DNA of 64,000 nt from Leuconostoc mesenteroides subsp. mesenteroides (GTDB lineage: Bacteria; Bacillota; Bacilli; Lactobacillales; Lactobacillaceae). The stretch covers positions 853,501-917,500 of the forward strand of contig CP046062.1 of assembly GCA_009676745.1 (NCBI GenBank). Direction: 5' to 3'. Position numbers and translations under genes: made by a program. The first letter of the stretch is position 1; each line of letters starts with the position of its first letter. Positions 8,274 to 19,158 of this stretch are shown piece after piece. The notes below the pieces were generated by a model, which was not told where the DNA came from, made no database searches, and saw nothing but the letters and a program-made list of their open reading frames with translations.

Positions 8274-11132
8274 ATGGCAAAAAATCATATCGAAATACGC
8301 GGTGCTCGCGCCCATAATTTAAAAAATATTGATGTAAATATTCCTAAAAATCAACTCACAGTCGTTACTGGTTTATCTGGATCAGGTAAATCGTCATTAG
8401 CTTTTGATACCCTATATGCAGAGGGACAAAGACGCTATGTGGAAAGTTTAAGTTCTTATGCACGCCAATTTTTAGGACAAATGGATAAACCAGATGTCGA
8501 TTCTATCGATGGTTTATCACCTGCTATTTCTATCGATCAAAAAACAACATCTAATAATCCACGCTCAACCGTCGGTACGGTGACCGAAATCAATGATTAC
8601 TTCCGCTTATTATACGCACGTGTTGGGAGACCAGATGATCCAGAAGATGGTACAAAAATTATGTATACAATCGACCAAATGGTTGAATATACATTAAATA
8701 ACCTACCTGAGGGTACAAGATTACAAGTGTTTGCGCCAATTATTAAAGGAAAACGAGGTTCACATGAAACAGCATTTGATCATATGCGCAAACAGGGGTA
8801 TATCCGCGCTCGTGTAGATGGCGATATTATTGAGATTGATTCACAGCAATTGAATCTTAATAAGAACAGGTCTCATGACATTGACGTTATGATCGATCGA
8901 ATTGTTTTACGTGGTAATTCTAGGTCGCGCTTATTTGACTCGATTGAAGCAGCTATTCGTTTGAATGACGGTCAAGTTGAACTCGACGTGGTAACCCGTG
9001 ATGATGAAAAAACAATTGCACCGCTGAAGTTTTCTGATCATTATCTTGGAGAGTTGAAGGATTTTCGTGCAGGGCGATTAGAACCACGCTTATTCAGTTT
9101 CAATGCACCATTAGGCGCTTGTGAGTTTTGTCAGGGATTGGGTGTTACGCGCGAAGTGGATATTGATTTGGTAATTCCTGATGACACGAAAACTTTGAAT
9201 GGGGGCGCTATTCTGCCATGGAATCCAATATCATCTAACTATTATCCAGAAATGTTGCGTCAATTTGCTGAGCAATTTGATATTGACATGGACACACCAT
9301 TTAATAAACTTCCTAAGAAACAACAAGATTTAATCTTGGATGGTTCTGATGAAAAGGAGTTTCACTTTCATTATAAAAATGATTTTGGCGGGGTTCGTGA
9401 TGTTGATATTTCTTTTGAGGGGGTAATGAATAATATTTCTCGTCGTTTCACAGAAACAAATTCAGATTTCACACGCGAGCAGATGACTCACTATATGACA
9501 GAATTAAAGTGTAAAGCCTGTGGCGGCTATCGCCTGAACAAGGCAGCACTTTCAGTCAAAATTAATGGCAAACACATTGGTGAGGTATCAGAGTTGCCAG
9601 TTGACCAAGAATTGGCATTTTTTAATAGTGTATCCTTGGGGCAACAAGATAGGGAGATTGCCTCGCCTATTATCAAGGAAATTAAGGATCGTCTTGGCTT
9701 CTTACAAAGTGTTGGTCTAAAGTATTTAACACTTTCTCGTTCAGCACGAACACTTTCTGGCGGCGAATCTCAGCGAATTCGTCTGGCTACTCAAATCGGG
9801 TCTAATTTATCAGGAGTTCTTTATGTTTTAGATGAACCTTCTATTGGGTTGCACCAGCGAGATAATGATATGTTGCTAGAGTCAATGCATCGTATGCGTG
9901 ACTTAGGGAACACCTTAGTTGTTGTCGAGCATGATGAAGATACAATGCGTGCGGCGGATTATTTGATAGATGTCGGCCCTGGTGCTGGTGCTTTGGGTGG
10001 TACTATTGTGGCCAGTGGTACGCCAGCTGAAGTTGAAGCTAATAAAGGCTCATTAACAGGACAATATTTATCTGGGGAAAAATTTATTGTAATTCCTGCC
10101 AAGCGCCGAAAAGGCAGTGGCAACTGGATTACTGTGAAAGGTGCCAAAGAGAATAACTTAAAAAACATTACAGCAAAAATACCTTTAGGAAAGTTTGTCG
10201 CAGTAACTGGTGTTTCAGGTTCTGGCAAATCAACCTTAGTCAATACAGTGTTGAAGCGAGCTTTGAAGCAAAAACTAAATAACAACTCTGAAAAGCCAGG
10301 TGCGTATCGATCAATCGAAGGTATTGACAATATAGAGCAAATAGTTGATATTGATCAATCACCGATTGGACGTACACCACGTTCTAATCCTGCGACTTAT
10401 ACAGGTGTGTTCGATGATATTCGTGATTTGTTTTCACAAACAAATGAGGCTAAAATGCGTGGTTACAATAAAGGACGTTTTTCATTTAATACAAAAGGTG
10501 GTCGTTGTGAGAATTGTCGTGGCGATGGTGTGATCAAAATAGAAATGAATTTTTTGCCTGATGTGTATGTTGCTTGTGAAGTTTGTGGTGGTACTCGCTA
10601 TAATTCAGAGACGTTGGAAGTTACATATAAAGGCAAAAATATATCACAGGTCTTAGATATGACTGCTTCAGAGGCACTTGAATTTTTCACGCCTATTCCC
10701 AAAATAGCTAAAAAACTACAAACGATTAATGATGTAGGTCTAGGTTACGTAAAACTCGGACAATCAGCAACGACTTTGTCAGGGGGTGAAGCCCAACGTA
10801 TGAAATTAGCATCAGAACTTCATCGACGCACTAATGGTAAAACAATTTATATTCTAGATGAACCGACTACTGGTTTACATACTGACGATATTGCTCGTTT
10901 GCTCGAAGTGCTAGAACGATTAGTAGATGCTGGCAATACTATTGTAGTGATTGAGCACAACTTGGACGTGATTAAATCAGCTGATTGGATAATCGACATG
11001 GGGCCAGAAGGCGGTGCTGGTGGTGGAAAGATATTGGTTGCCGGCACACCAGAAAAGGTTATGAAAACGGCAGAATCTTATACTGGTAAGTATTTGAAAG
11101 AAGTTATTGAACGAGATTTGTCACGAGCTTAA
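8274..11132 (+). CDS. uvrA: Excinuclease ABC subunit A
   Basis: 952-residue damage-sensing ATPase of nucleotide excision repair. Both ABC modules are complete: Walker A GLSGSGKSS near residue 35 and GVSGSGKST near 645, signatures LSGGESQR and LSGGEAQR, and Walker B LDEPSIGLH and LDEPTTGLH. Cysteine pairs CEFC/CKAC and CENC/CEVC form the expected zinc modules. The usual partner uvrB lies immediately upstream and uvrC is not in the window. In most Lactobacillales rapZ comes next; here yvcK follows directly after a 97-base gap. Confidence 0.97.
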   Translation: MAKNHIEIRGARAHNLKNIDVNIPKNQLTVVTGLSGSGKSSLAFDTLYAEGQRRYVESLSSYARQFLGQMDKPDVDSIDGLSPAISIDQKTTSNNPRSTVGTVTEINDYFRLLYARVGRPDDPEDGTKIMYTIDQMVEYTLNNLPEGTRLQVFAPIIKGKRGSHETAFDHMRKQGYIRARVDGDIIEIDSQQLNLNKNRSHDIDVMIDRIVLRGNSRSRLFDSIEAAIRLNDGQVELDVVTRDDEKTIAPLKFSDHYLGELKDFRAGRLEPRLFSFNAPLGACEFCQGLGVTREVDIDLVIPDDTKTLNGGAILPWNPISSNYYPEMLRQFAEQFDIDMDTPFNKLPKKQQDLILDGSDEKEFHFHYKNDFGGVRDVDISFEGVMNNISRRFTETNSDFTREQMTHYMTELKCKACGGYRLNKAALSVKINGKHIGEVSELPVDQELAFFNSVSLGQQDREIASPIIKEIKDRLGFLQSVGLKYLTLSRSARTLSGGESQRIRLATQIGSNLSGVLYVLDEPSIGLHQRDNDMLLESMHRMRDLGNTLVVVEHDEDTMRAADYLIDVGPGAGALGGTIVASGTPAEVEANKGSLTGQYLSGEKFIVIPAKRRKGSGNWITVKGAKENNLKNITAKIPLGKFVAVTGVSGSGKSTLVNTVLKRALKQKLNNNSEKPGAYRSIEGIDNIEQIVDIDQSPIGRTPRSNPATYTGVFDDIRDLFSQTNEAKMRGYNKGRFSFNTKGGRCENCRGDGVIKIEMNFLPDVYVACEVCGGTRYNSETLEVTYKGKNISQVLDMTASEALEFFTPIPKIAKKLQTINDVGLGYVKLGQSATTLSGGEAQRMKLASELHRRTNGKTIYILDEPTTGLHTDDIARLLEVLERLVDAGNTIVVIEHNLDVIKSADWIIDMGPEGGAGGGKILVAGTPEKVMKTAESYTGKYLKEVIERDLSRA

Positions 11133-11229
11133 ACGAGAAATCTTTCAACCAACGGCTAAAACCACCTAGCAATTTGTTGGGGATGTTGTGTTAAAATGAA
11201 TGTAAGTATACGGAAGGTTAACCATTTAT

Positions 11230-12198
11230 ATGAAACCCAAAATCGTCATTATTGGTGGTGGTTCGGGTCTGCCTGTAATTATTAAGCCACTTGTGAAACA
11301 AGAAGTTGATTTATCAGCAATTGTGACAGTAGCTGATGACGGTGGATCAAGCGGACTACTACGAAACTACATTAATATAGTACCTCCTGGAGATATTAGA
11401 AATATCCTCGTAGCAATGGCAGATACGGATGCTGAATTTTTAAAGGTGATGCAGTATCGTTTTGATGCAAAAGATGATTTTTTTGCTAAGCACGCTGTGG
11501 GGAATCTAATTATCGCTGCAATGACTGAAATGCATGGTAACATTTTTGATGCAGTGCAATACTTAGCTAATTTCATGCATGTTCAAGGGCATATTTATCC
11601 TGTTTCTAACGAGCCTCTGGTATTGCATGCTGAATTTAAAAATGGTGACACAGTTGCTGGAGAAGCCGAGATAACACGTGCACATCAGACAATAGACCAT
11701 GTTTGGGTAACAGGTGATGAGCCGGGCGAAGAGCCTAAGGCTGCTCCAGAAGTTGTTGAAGCAATTTTGAGCGCGGACTTAATTGTCTACGGCCCAGGAA
11801 GTCTGTTTACGTCAATTTTACCTAATGTGGTTGTTCCTGAAGTCCGAGAGGCATTACAACTTACTAAAGCTAAACAAGTTTACATTGCCAACATTATGAC
11901 TCAGAAAGGCGAAACAGATGCGTATACAGATGCGCAACATCTTCTTGCTTTAAATGCACACATTGGTATGCAGGCAATTGACTATGTTATTTCAAATAGT
12001 GAAAAAGTTCCTGATGATTTTGTGGACTTTCAAAAATGGAATGAGATTTCTAATCAAGTGAAGCTTGACGAGAAAGCAGTTGTGGTTCAAGGAGCCACTC
12101 AAATTTCAGGTGATTTTTTGCAGTTACGTGATGCTGGCGCATTTCATGATGGCCAAAAAATCACTGAAGAACTATTGAAAATTTTGGAGCAATGCTAA
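11230..12198 (+). CDS. yvcK: YvcK family gluconeogenesis/cell-shape factor
   Basis: 322-residue member of the CofD-like YvcK family, needed in Bacillus for growth and normal shape on gluconeogenic carbon sources and thought to bind UDP-sugars. Diagnostic motifs are the N-terminal GGGSGLPVI, TVADDGGSSG and PPGDIRN. GGAAGG stands about 10 bases before ATG 11230. The stop codon abuts the whiA ATG, so the pair is translated together. The partner rapZ (yvcJ), normally immediately upstream of this gene in the order, is absent from this locus. Confidence 0.93.
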   Translation: MKPKIVIIGGGSGLPVIIKPLVKQEVDLSAIVTVADDGGSSGLLRNYINIVPPGDIRNILVAMADTDAEFLKVMQYRFDAKDDFFAKHAVGNLIIAAMTEMHGNIFDAVQYLANFMHVQGHIYPVSNEPLVLHAEFKNGDTVAGEAEITRAHQTIDHVWVTGDEPGEEPKAAPEVVEAILSADLIVYGPGSLFTSILPNVVVPEVREALQLTKAKQVYIANIMTQKGETDAYTDAQHLLALNAHIGMQAIDYVISNSEKVPDDFVDFQKWNEISNQVKLDEKAVVVQGATQISGDFLQLRDAGAFHDGQKITEELLKILEQC

Positions 12199-13143
12199 AT
12201 GTCATATGCAGCAGATGTAAAAAAAGAACTGACAGGTTTGATTGTTCATGCCGGAAATGCCAAAGCTGAATTAGCAGCTTTAATGAGAATGAATGGGGTT
12301 AGTACCCTTGGTCTTGATCAAACTATTCGGGTACAAACTGAAAACGCCGCCATTGCCCGTCGAATTTATACACTCTTAAAAGAAACGTACGTTGAAGTTG
12401 AAGTTGAAGTCAGCGTAACAGATAACAATCATTTATCACAACACAAATCTTATGGAGTATTACTAAAAACTAAGATTGATGAAGTGCTGGATGATTTAGG
12501 TATTGATCCATTTGGCCTGCATCCGGAAGTACCACCGCGTATTCTAAATCAGGTTGACAAACGACGTTCTTTTTTACGTGGTGCTTTTTTGGCTGCTGGA
12601 TCAGTTAATTCACCAGAACGAGCTAATTATCATTTAGAAATTTATACGACTCACGAAGAATTGGCTGAGCAATTGATGACAATGATGCAAGAATTTGATT
12701 TACCATCAAAAATTTCTGAGCGAGGTAATGGTTTTATTGTCTATTTAAAACGTGCAGAAAAGATAGTGGACTTTCTGCAGACAATTGGTGCGACTCAATC
12801 TATGCTCAAGTTTGAGGATATTCGTATGATGCGTGATATGCGTAATTCAGTTAATCGTTTGGTCAATGCTGAAACAGCAAATATGCAAAAAACAGCAATT
12901 GCAGCAAATAAACAAGTTAGTCAGATTAATTTAATTATTGACACACTAGGCAGTCTAGATTTATTGCCCAAAAAACTTCGTGATATCGCGAAGGTGAGAT
13001 TAGAATATCCTGATGAAACATTAGCAGAATTAGGTGAAGTACTAGATATTAGTAAATCAGGTGTTAATCATCGTATGCGCAAATTGACACAGTTAGCAAC
13101 AATGATTGAGCAAGGAATAGAGTATGATTTAACTAAGTTATAA
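12199..13143 (+). CDS. whiA: WhiA family DNA-binding regulator
   Basis: 314-residue protein with an N-terminal LAGLIDADG-like domain (the [15 protein letters not shown] segment near residues 130-145 is the degenerate endonuclease core) and a C-terminal helix-turn-helix ([12 protein letters not shown], about residues 284-295). In actinomycetes WhiA controls sporulation; in Firmicutes it is a nucleoid-associated protein affecting division and chromosome segregation. ATG 12199 follows the yvcK stop without a gap. A T-run follows the stop but without a stem, so transcription may continue into clpP. Confidence 0.93.
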   Translation: MSYAADVKKELTGLIVHAGNAKAELAALMRMNGVSTLGLDQTIRVQTENAAIARRIYTLLKETYVEVEVEVSVTDNNHLSQHKSYGVLLKTKIDEVLDDLGIDPFGLHPEVPPRILNQVDKRRSFLRGAFLAAGSVNSPERANYHLEIYTTHEELAEQLMTMMQEFDLPSKISERGNGFIVYLKRAEKIVDFLQTIGATQSMLKFEDIRMMRDMRNSVNRLVNAETANMQKTAIAANKQVSQINLIIDTLGSLDLLPKKLRDIAKVRLEYPDETLAELGEVLDISKSGVNHRMRKLTQLATMIEQGIEYDLTKL

Positions 13144-13148
13144 TTTTT

Positions 13149-13175
13149 TTAGCACTCTCATCTCTAATGTGCTAA
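13149..13175 (+). promoter_or_regulatory. CIRCE-like HrcA operator upstream of clpP
   Basis: TTAGCACTC at 13149-13157, nine spacer bases, then ATGTGCTAA at 13167-13175. The left arm is a perfect match to the CIRCE half site and the right arm matches GAGTGCTAA at 7 of 9 positions. It overlaps a TAAAAT -10 candidate at 13173. HrcA binding is inferred. No CtsR heptad repeat was seen between whiA and clpP. Confidence 0.75.
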
Positions 13176-13229
13176 AATATATATAAGTTAATTATTAAAT
13201 TAACCACGCTAAGATATGAGGTAAAATAT

Positions 13230-13832
13230 ATGTGGCCAGGAGTTATTGAACAGACAGCCAATGGACGTGAAAATTATGATTTACCATCACGTTTGTTAAA
13301 AGATCGTATTATTTTGGTACAGGGTGAAATTGAAGATGGTATGGCAACATCGATTGTTGCGCAATTGTTATTCTTAGAAGCCCAAGATCCAACAAAAGAA
13401 ATTTCTATGTATATCAATTCACCAGGCGGATCAGTGACAGCTGGACTATCAATCACTGATACAATGAATTTCATCAAGGCGCCAGTGACAACTATTGTCA
13501 TGGGGCTAGCAGCATCGATGGGAACAATCATTGCTGCATCCGGTGAAAAAGGTCATCGCTTTATGTTACCAAATGCTGAGTACCTCATTCATCAACCAAT
13601 GGGTGGTGCTGCGGGCGGCACACAGCAAACTGACATGGCAATCATTGCAGAACAGTTGACAAAGACACGTGCTAAGTTAAACAAAATCTTAGCTGATGCT
13701 TCAGGTAAAGATTTGAAGACAATTGGTCGCGATACTGAACGTGATAACTGGATGAGTGCTGAAGAAACATTGGAATATGGCTTCATTGATGGTATTTTAA
13801 CTAAATCAGGTGAAAAACCAGCGACAAAGTAA
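13230..13832 (+). CDS. clpP: ATP-dependent Clp protease proteolytic subunit
   Basis: 200-residue serine peptidase that forms the 14-mer chamber used by ClpX/ClpC/ClpE. The catalytic serine is Ser96 in GLAASMGTI and the histidine His121 in LIHQPMGG; the RDTERD segment carries the aspartate region. The Gly-rich [11 protein letters not shown] strand forms the oxyanion area. GAGG sits before ATG 13230. A CIRCE-like operator 55 bases upstream suggests heat-shock control by HrcA rather than, or besides, CtsR. The gene ends at a terminator shared with the convergent CBS gene. Confidence 0.96.
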   Translation: MWPGVIEQTANGRENYDLPSRLLKDRIILVQGEIEDGMATSIVAQLLFLEAQDPTKEISMYINSPGGSVTAGLSITDTMNFIKAPVTTIVMGLAASMGTIIAASGEKGHRFMLPNAEYLIHQPMGGAAGGTQQTDMAIIAEQLTKTRAKLNKILADASGKDLKTIGRDTERDNWMSAEETLEYGFIDGILTKSGEKPATK

Positions 13833-13845
13833 TACGTAGTGCATG

Positions 13846-13890
13846 AAAAAACACCATACCAAGGTTTTATTACCAAGGTGCGGTGTTTTT
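13846..13890. terminator. Bidirectional terminator between clpP and the CBS gene
   Basis: AAAAACACC at 13847-13855 pairs with GGTGTTTTT at 13882-13890, flanked by A-run on the left and T-run on the right, so it can stop both converging transcripts. Confidence 0.8.
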
Positions 13891-13902
13891 GTATACTACT
13901 TA

Positions 13903-14547
13903 TTATTTAAAACGATCTAAATTCTCCACGCTTGAAACATGATAACCTTTCTTTTCTAAGCGTTTGATAAGTTTGTCCAACTGTTTACTATCCTCTTGCA
14001 AGGGAAGTGTAAAAAGAACGGTTAAGGGCTTAATCTCAGATTGAATGGAAAGTAATGATTCGATATTTGAATATCGTGTGATGATCTTAGAAATTTTGTT
14101 CAAATCTCCTTGCGTGTTATGTGTTGAAATAGCTATGGCAACACCACCGGAACGAACTGACCAACTCTGTGACAATAAGTCCATTAAGGCATCATGGGTA
14201 AAAATACCATAAAACTGATGATTTTCGTCTAAGACAGCAATAAATGGTAAATCTCTAATCGCAAAAAAAACTTCATAAAATTTACTATTCGTGTAAATGA
14301 ATTTTGTTGAGTTACGCATAATGGCTGTTGCGGGTAGGTTCATATTTCCATTTTTTGCAACGTGTTCAAAAACGTGTTGTTTATAAACATTACCACGAAA
14401 AAGCTTACCTGATTCGTCAAGAATAGGCATGGTACGTGTATGGGCATTTTCTGGATTATTAAAAATATCATACACTTCTTGAATTGTTGCATTTTCGGTT
14501 ACGGTTGTTAATTCCGATTTAGGGATCACCAAAGATTTTTGAAACAT
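13903..14547 (-). CDS. CBS-domain protein with C-terminal ACT-like region
   Basis: 214-residue cytoplasmic protein. Two CBS motifs occupy about residues 1-130 (for example ATIQEVYDIFNN and DLPFIAVLDENHQFYGIFTHD), and an ACT-like ferredoxin fold follows (GGVAIAIS through the final LEKKGYHVSSV). Listeria CbpA, a cyclic-di-AMP binding protein, has the same CBS-plus-ACT architecture and nearly the same length, so nucleotide sensing is plausible; the ligand is inference. A GGACAGG ribosome site precedes the ATG. It is a single-gene unit on the minus strand, convergent with clpP. Confidence 0.75.
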   Translation of the reverse strand: MFQKSLVIPKSELTTVTENATIQEVYDIFNNPENAHTRTMPILDESGKLFRGNVYKQHVFEHVAKNGNMNLPATAIMRNSTKFIYTNSKFYEVFFAIRDLPFIAVLDENHQFYGIFTHDALMDLLSQSWSVRSGGVAIAISTHNTQGDLNKISKIITRYSNIESLLSIQSEIKPLTVLFTLPLQEDSKQLDKLIKRLEKKGYHVSSVENLDRFK

Positions 14548-14672
14548 TATCCTGTCCTAATCTAATTTTTTTATCATTAAATAGCCATACAATATGATAA
14601 CACAAAATTGTAGTGTGTGCGTGGTATACTGGAGGTTAGATTATTTTAGAATGCTTTAAGAGGAATAGAAAC

Positions 14673-15239
14673 GTGAAATTTATATTTGGACTTGGAAATA
14701 TTGGTGCAGAATACGATCAAACACGACATAACATTGGCTTTATGGCTGTGGATGCTTTTGCAATAGCAAATCATATGTCATTTTCTCCAAGTAAGCAATT
14801 TGCTATGGTTGCCAAAACAATCATAGACGGAGAATCAGTTATGTTAATTAAGCCAACAACATACATGAACGATTCTGGTAAAGCCGTTCGATCCATTTTA
14901 GACTATTACGATGGAGATATTGATGATGTGTTAGTACTGGTTGATGATATGGACTTACCATTTGGGAAAATGCGGTTTCGCGCAAAAGGCTCAGCGGGTG
15001 GTCATAATGGTTTAAAGAGTATCATGACGCATACTGGTTCTCAGTCATTTCTACGTTTGAAATTTGGACTAGGACATCCTGCTCATGAACAGAATGTAGT
15101 TGTTAATTATGTTTTGGGAAAATTTACTGCGGCAGAAAAACCAGATATAGATGCAATGTTGGATCGCAGTACGCAAGCAATAACGGATTGGGTTCAGGGT
15201 GCCACAGCGCCTGAACTAAGTAATCGATATAATGGATAA
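14673..15239 (+). CDS. pth: Peptidyl-tRNA hydrolase
   Basis: 188-residue enzyme that recycles tRNA from prematurely released peptidyl-tRNA. The signature GLGNIGAEYDQTRHNIGFM contains catalytic His19, and the VDDMDLPFGKMR and GSAGGHNGLKSI segments are the substrate-binding loops. The start is GTG 14673 with AAGAGGA at 14658-14664. An extended -10 (TGGTATACT ending at 14630) lies about 40 bases upstream and is the likely promoter for the whole pth-mfd run. Its stop touches the mfd ATG. Confidence 0.95.
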   Translation: MKFIFGLGNIGAEYDQTRHNIGFMAVDAFAIANHMSFSPSKQFAMVAKTIIDGESVMLIKPTTYMNDSGKAVRSILDYYDGDIDDVLVLVDDMDLPFGKMRFRAKGSAGGHNGLKSIMTHTGSQSFLRLKFGLGHPAHEQNVVVNYVLGKFTAAEKPDIDAMLDRSTQAITDWVQGATAPELSNRYNG

Positions 15240-18200
15240 ATGACATTAATAGACTTTTTAAGTGACACACTAACAATTAAAAAACTTAACAAACAGGCAA
15301 CTGTGAATTCGGTACAGTTGCTTTTGGGCGTGAATGGAACTGCTCGTGCCGCTAGTATTGCTGCCTTATATCGTAAAAATCCTCGACCAATGTTGGTTAT
15401 ATCTGACACGCAAGTGCATGCTGATCAATTTTTTGATGATTTGTCATCTTTGCTTGAAAATCAAGTCTACAACTTTCCAGCAGAAGAGTCTATTGCTACA
15501 GAAATGGCCATCAGTTCCTCTGAATTACGACTACAACGTGTACAAACATTACTCGCTTTAAAAACAGAAAAACCAATAATTGTGGTTACAAGTTTGGCAG
15601 GGGCAGAACGTTTGGTGCCTAAAAAACAGGCATTGGAACAAGCGCATTTACATGTTAAAGTTGGGGATGCTTACGATTTGAATGTCATTAAAGACACTTT
15701 AATGATGATGGGGTATACGCCGACTAAATTGGTCCAAACCCCAGGTGAATTCGCACATCGAGGATCAATTATTGATGTTTATCCAATTACTTCTGATGAT
15801 CCAATTCGACTTGATTTTTTTGATGATGAATTGGATCAATTAAAAAGTTTCGATGTTACAACGCAAAAAAGTAGTACCAGTTTGGACGAAATCAATATTG
15901 ATCCGGCGACAGATTTTATTGTATCAGAGCGTCAGTATGATCAAGCAAAGTTAGCGATTGAAAGTGCTTTTAGCGATTACCGTACCAATTTAAGCGGAAT
16001 TGATAAAAAGCATGCCACAGATGGATTTGCTTCGACACAGTATATGCTGAACGAACGAGAAAGAGGGAGTAGGTTAGTACCGTACGCTACTTTTTTCTTT
16101 GATGGCCAGACAACCCTACTTGACTATTTCCCAGTCGATTCGCTACTCATCATTGATGAATACACACGATTAATGGAAACACGACTGCAGCAGATGACAC
16201 GTGATCAGGAATGGATCGAGCAACAAGTTGAATCGTATCAGTTATTACCAAAACAAACGTTTCGAGCTGAAATCGCAGACTTATTATCAAGTAATCAACA
16301 TGCGACGATTTATTTAGCTAATTTTCAGCGTGGACTCAACCGAATTCAGTTTACCAATATTGAAGAAGTGACAACGCGTCCTGCCAACCAGTATTATGGA
16401 CAAATTAAAGCATTGAAAAATGATTTAATATATGCACAGGAATCTGGTAATACAATGGTATTATTAATTCCTGATGCCAAACGACGGGCTAATTTCTCAC
16501 GCAGTTTATCTGAATTAGAAGTGCCAATTACTGAAACACGAGATGTGGTGACAAACAAAGTACAAATGATGCCAGGTGAGCTATCAGCTGGATTTGAATG
16601 GCCAAAATTACATTTGACCGTACTAACTACACATGAACTATTTACACAAGCAAAGCGTTCTACACCGCGAACCCGTAAAATAGCTAACTCAGAGCGTTTG
16701 AAATCCTATAATGAGTTAAATGTGGGTGATTACGTTGTTCACATTAATCATGGTATTGGCCGCTATGAAGGCTTGCAAACCATTGAAGCAGATGGTGGTA
16801 AACAGGATTATTTGACGGTTGCTTATCAGCAAAATGCGAAAATATTTATTCCTGTCACACAACTTAATCTAATTCAAAAATATGTTGGTGCATCTGATGT
16901 TGCTAAGAAACCTAAGTTGAATAAATTAGGTGGTAGTGAGTGGGCTAAAACAAAAAGGCAAGTTGCGGCAAAAATTGAAGATATTGCTGATGATTTATTA
17001 GAGTTATATGCTAAACGCGAAGCGCAGCAAGGGTACGCTTTTCCACCTGATGATTATGATCAAATTAAGTTTGATGATTCGTTTGGCTATCCAGAAACAC
17101 CTGATCAAATTCGTAGTATCGAAGAAATTAAATCTGATATGCAAAAGCTACGACCAATGGATAGATTACTTGTGGGAGATGTTGGTTTTGGCAAAACAGA
17201 AGTTGCTTTACGTGCTGTTTTTAAAGCTGCCCACGCTGGTAAACAGGTTGCTTTTCTAGCGCCAACTACAATTTTGGTTCAACAACATTATGAAACAATG
17301 TTGGCTAGATTTAGTGATTTTCCAGAAATTAAAATTGGTGTATTAAGTCGGTTTCAAACACCTGCCCAGAATAAAATCATTATTGAACAGCTTCAAAATC
17401 ACGAAATTGATGTAGTTGTCGGTACGCATCGTTTGTTGAGTAAAGATGTGGACTTTGTAGATCTTGGTCTACTGATCATAGATGAGGAGCAGCGATTTGG
17501 TGTTAAGCATAAAGAAAGACTAAAACAGTTACGAACAAGTGTTGACGTCCTAACACTAACTGCAACGCCAATTCCACGTACGCTTAATATGGCCATGGTT
17601 GGTGCCCGTGATCTATCTGTCATTGAAACACCACCTGCAAATCGATATCCAATTCAAACTTATGTTTTGGCAATGGATTGGAAAATAGTTCGTGATGCGA
17701 TTGAAAAAGAAATTGCACGTAACGGCCAAGTTTTTTATCTACACAATCGTGTTGCTGACCTAGACCGTATTGTTAGTCAAATAGAAGAGTTAATCCCGTC
17801 GGCAAGGGTAGCTGCAATTCATGGGCAAATGTCAGAAACACAGCTTGAAAGCATTCTCTATGACTTTTTGAATGGACAATATGATGTTCTAGTAACAACC
17901 ACAATTATTGAAACAGGTGTCGATATTCCTAATGCAAATACTTTAATTATTGAAAATGCTGACCACATGGGTTTGGCACAGCTTTATCAATTACGTGGTC
18001 GTGTTGGGCGTTCGACACGTTTAGCGTATGCATATTTTACTTATCCGTTTACGCGGACACCTTCAGAAGAAGCCGAAAAAAGGCTTGAAGCCATACGCGA
18101 TTTCACGGAACTGGGTTCAGGGTTCAGAATCGCTATGCGTGATTTAAGTATTCGCGGTGCCGGTGATTTGCTCGGTAAGCAACAACACGGATTTATTGAT

Positions 18201-18767
18201 TCAGTGGGGTATGACATGTATACTCAAATGTTGAAAGATACTGTGGCACAAAAACAAGGAAAGCAAGTTACGACAACCAAACCAGAGACGGATGCAGAAT
18301 TAATCTTAGGTGTGCTGGCCTATTTGCCAGATGAGTACGTTAGCGATAATGCACAAAAAATTGAATTATATTCGCGCATCCGGCAGGCTAGAACAGATGC
18401 AGAATTTGAAGATATTGAATCTGATATGCTAGACCGTTTTGGTGAAATGCCAGATGAGGTAGCTCGTTTATTGCTCGTAGGTCAAATTAAGCAGTTAGCT
18501 GATCAGTCACAAATTACGAATATACGACGTCAAAGGAAACAATTAATCATAACTTTTAATGAATCAGCTACGACAAGCTTAGCGGGTGAGGCCATATTTG
18601 AGACAATGGTTGACGTGCCTTTAAAAGCAGCTGTGCGAACAGAAAAGAATAATTTACAAGTGATTTTCACTGTGAATGATGTCGCAGAAAGTAGTATCTG
18701 GCTCAATATTTTACGTAACTTTTTGTTAGTTATTATTGACAAATTATCAGCAAAAACATTCAATTGA
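15240..18767 (+). CDS. mfd: Transcription-repair coupling factor Mfd
   Basis: 1175-residue SF2 translocase that removes RNA polymerase stalled at lesions and recruits UvrA. Domains in order: UvrB-homology module ([10 protein letters not shown] near 170), RNA polymerase interaction domain ([19 protein letters not shown] near 495-510), RecG-like motor with Walker [10 protein letters not shown] and DEEQ box IIDEEQRFG, then the TRCF C-terminal domain from about 1010. ATG follows the pth stop directly, a common pairing in Firmicutes. The UvrA and UvrB partners are encoded 4 kb upstream. Confidence 0.96.
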   Translation: MTLIDFLSDTLTIKKLNKQATVNSVQLLLGVNGTARAASIAALYRKNPRPMLVISDTQVHADQFFDDLSSLLENQVYNFPAEESIATEMAISSSELRLQRVQTLLALKTEKPIIVVTSLAGAERLVPKKQALEQAHLHVKVGDAYDLNVIKDTLMMMGYTPTKLVQTPGEFAHRGSIIDVYPITSDDPIRLDFFDDELDQLKSFDVTTQKSSTSLDEINIDPATDFIVSERQYDQAKLAIESAFSDYRTNLSGIDKKHATDGFASTQYMLNERERGSRLVPYATFFFDGQTTLLDYFPVDSLLIIDEYTRLMETRLQQMTRDQEWIEQQVESYQLLPKQTFRAEIADLLSSNQHATIYLANFQRGLNRIQFTNIEEVTTRPANQYYGQIKALKNDLIYAQESGNTMVLLIPDAKRRANFSRSLSELEVPITETRDVVTNKVQMMPGELSAGFEWPKLHLTVLTTHELFTQAKRSTPRTRKIANSERLKSYNELNVGDYVVHINHGIGRYEGLQTIEADGGKQDYLTVAYQQNAKIFIPVTQLNLIQKYVGASDVAKKPKLNKLGGSEWAKTKRQVAAKIEDIADDLLELYAKREAQQGYAFPPDDYDQIKFDDSFGYPETPDQIRSIEEIKSDMQKLRPMDRLLVGDVGFGKTEVALRAVFKAAHAGKQVAFLAPTTILVQQHYETMLARFSDFPEIKIGVLSRFQTPAQNKIIIEQLQNHEIDVVVGTHRLLSKDVDFVDLGLLIIDEEQRFGVKHKERLKQLRTSVDVLTLTATPIPRTLNMAMVGARDLSVIETPPANRYPIQTYVLAMDWKIVRDAIEKEIARNGQVFYLHNRVADLDRIVSQIEELIPSARVAAIHGQMSETQLESILYDFLNGQYDVLVTTTIIETGVDIPNANTLIIENADHMGLAQLYQLRGRVGRSTRLAYAYFTYPFTRTPSEEAEKRLEAIRDFTELGSGFRIAMRDLSIRGAGDLLGKQQHGFIDSVGYDMYTQMLKDTVAQKQGKQVTTTKPETDAELILGVLAYLPDEYVSDNAQKIELYSRIRQARTDAEFEDIESDMLDRFGEMPDEVARLLLVGQIKQLADQSQITNIRRQRKQLIITFNESATTSLAGEAIFETMVDVPLKAAVRTEKNNLQVIFTVNDVAESSIWLNILRNFLLVIIDKLSAKTFN

Positions 18768-18795
18768 ACATTATCATCAAATATAGGAGAAGAAT

Positions 18796-19077
18796 ATGCG
18801 TTTAGATAAATATCTTAAAATTTCGCGGTTAATTAAGCGTCGGACGGTCGCAAAAGAAATTGCTGACCAAGGACGAATATCAATTAACGGTAAAGTTGCT
18901 AAATCATCATCGGATGTGTCTACAAATGATGAATTAGAAATACGCTTTGGAAACAAAACGTTGACAGTTAAAGTAAGTAAAATTGTTGAAACAACTAAAA
19001 AAGAAGAATCTGCTGATATGTACGAAGTGATTAGTGAGAAATTTCAGCAAGATTTCCGTAAAATTGGTGATGAATAA
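18796..19077 (+). CDS. rqcP: S4-domain ribosome quality-control factor RqcP
   Basis: 93-residue RNA-binding protein with the S4 fold at residues 1-60 ([21 protein letters not shown] start and [13 protein letters not shown] loop). In Bacillus the orthologue YabO/RqcP works with RqcH on stalled 50S subunits during alanine tailing. The position between mfd and divIC is the standard Firmicutes order (mfd-yabN-yabO-divIC with losses). TAGGAGAAGA precedes the ATG. The lysine-rich linker and short C-terminal helix are typical. Confidence 0.92.
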   Translation: MRLDKYLKISRLIKRRTVAKEIADQGRISINGKVAKSSSDVSTNDELEIRFGNKTLTVKVSKIVETTKKEESADMYEVISEKFQQDFRKIGDE

Positions 19078-19158
19078 TACCCGAAATGTTTAAGTTAGTT
19101 TAAATATTATTGTAAAATAATAAAGAACGTGACAAAATTACATTAGGTAGAATTCATT

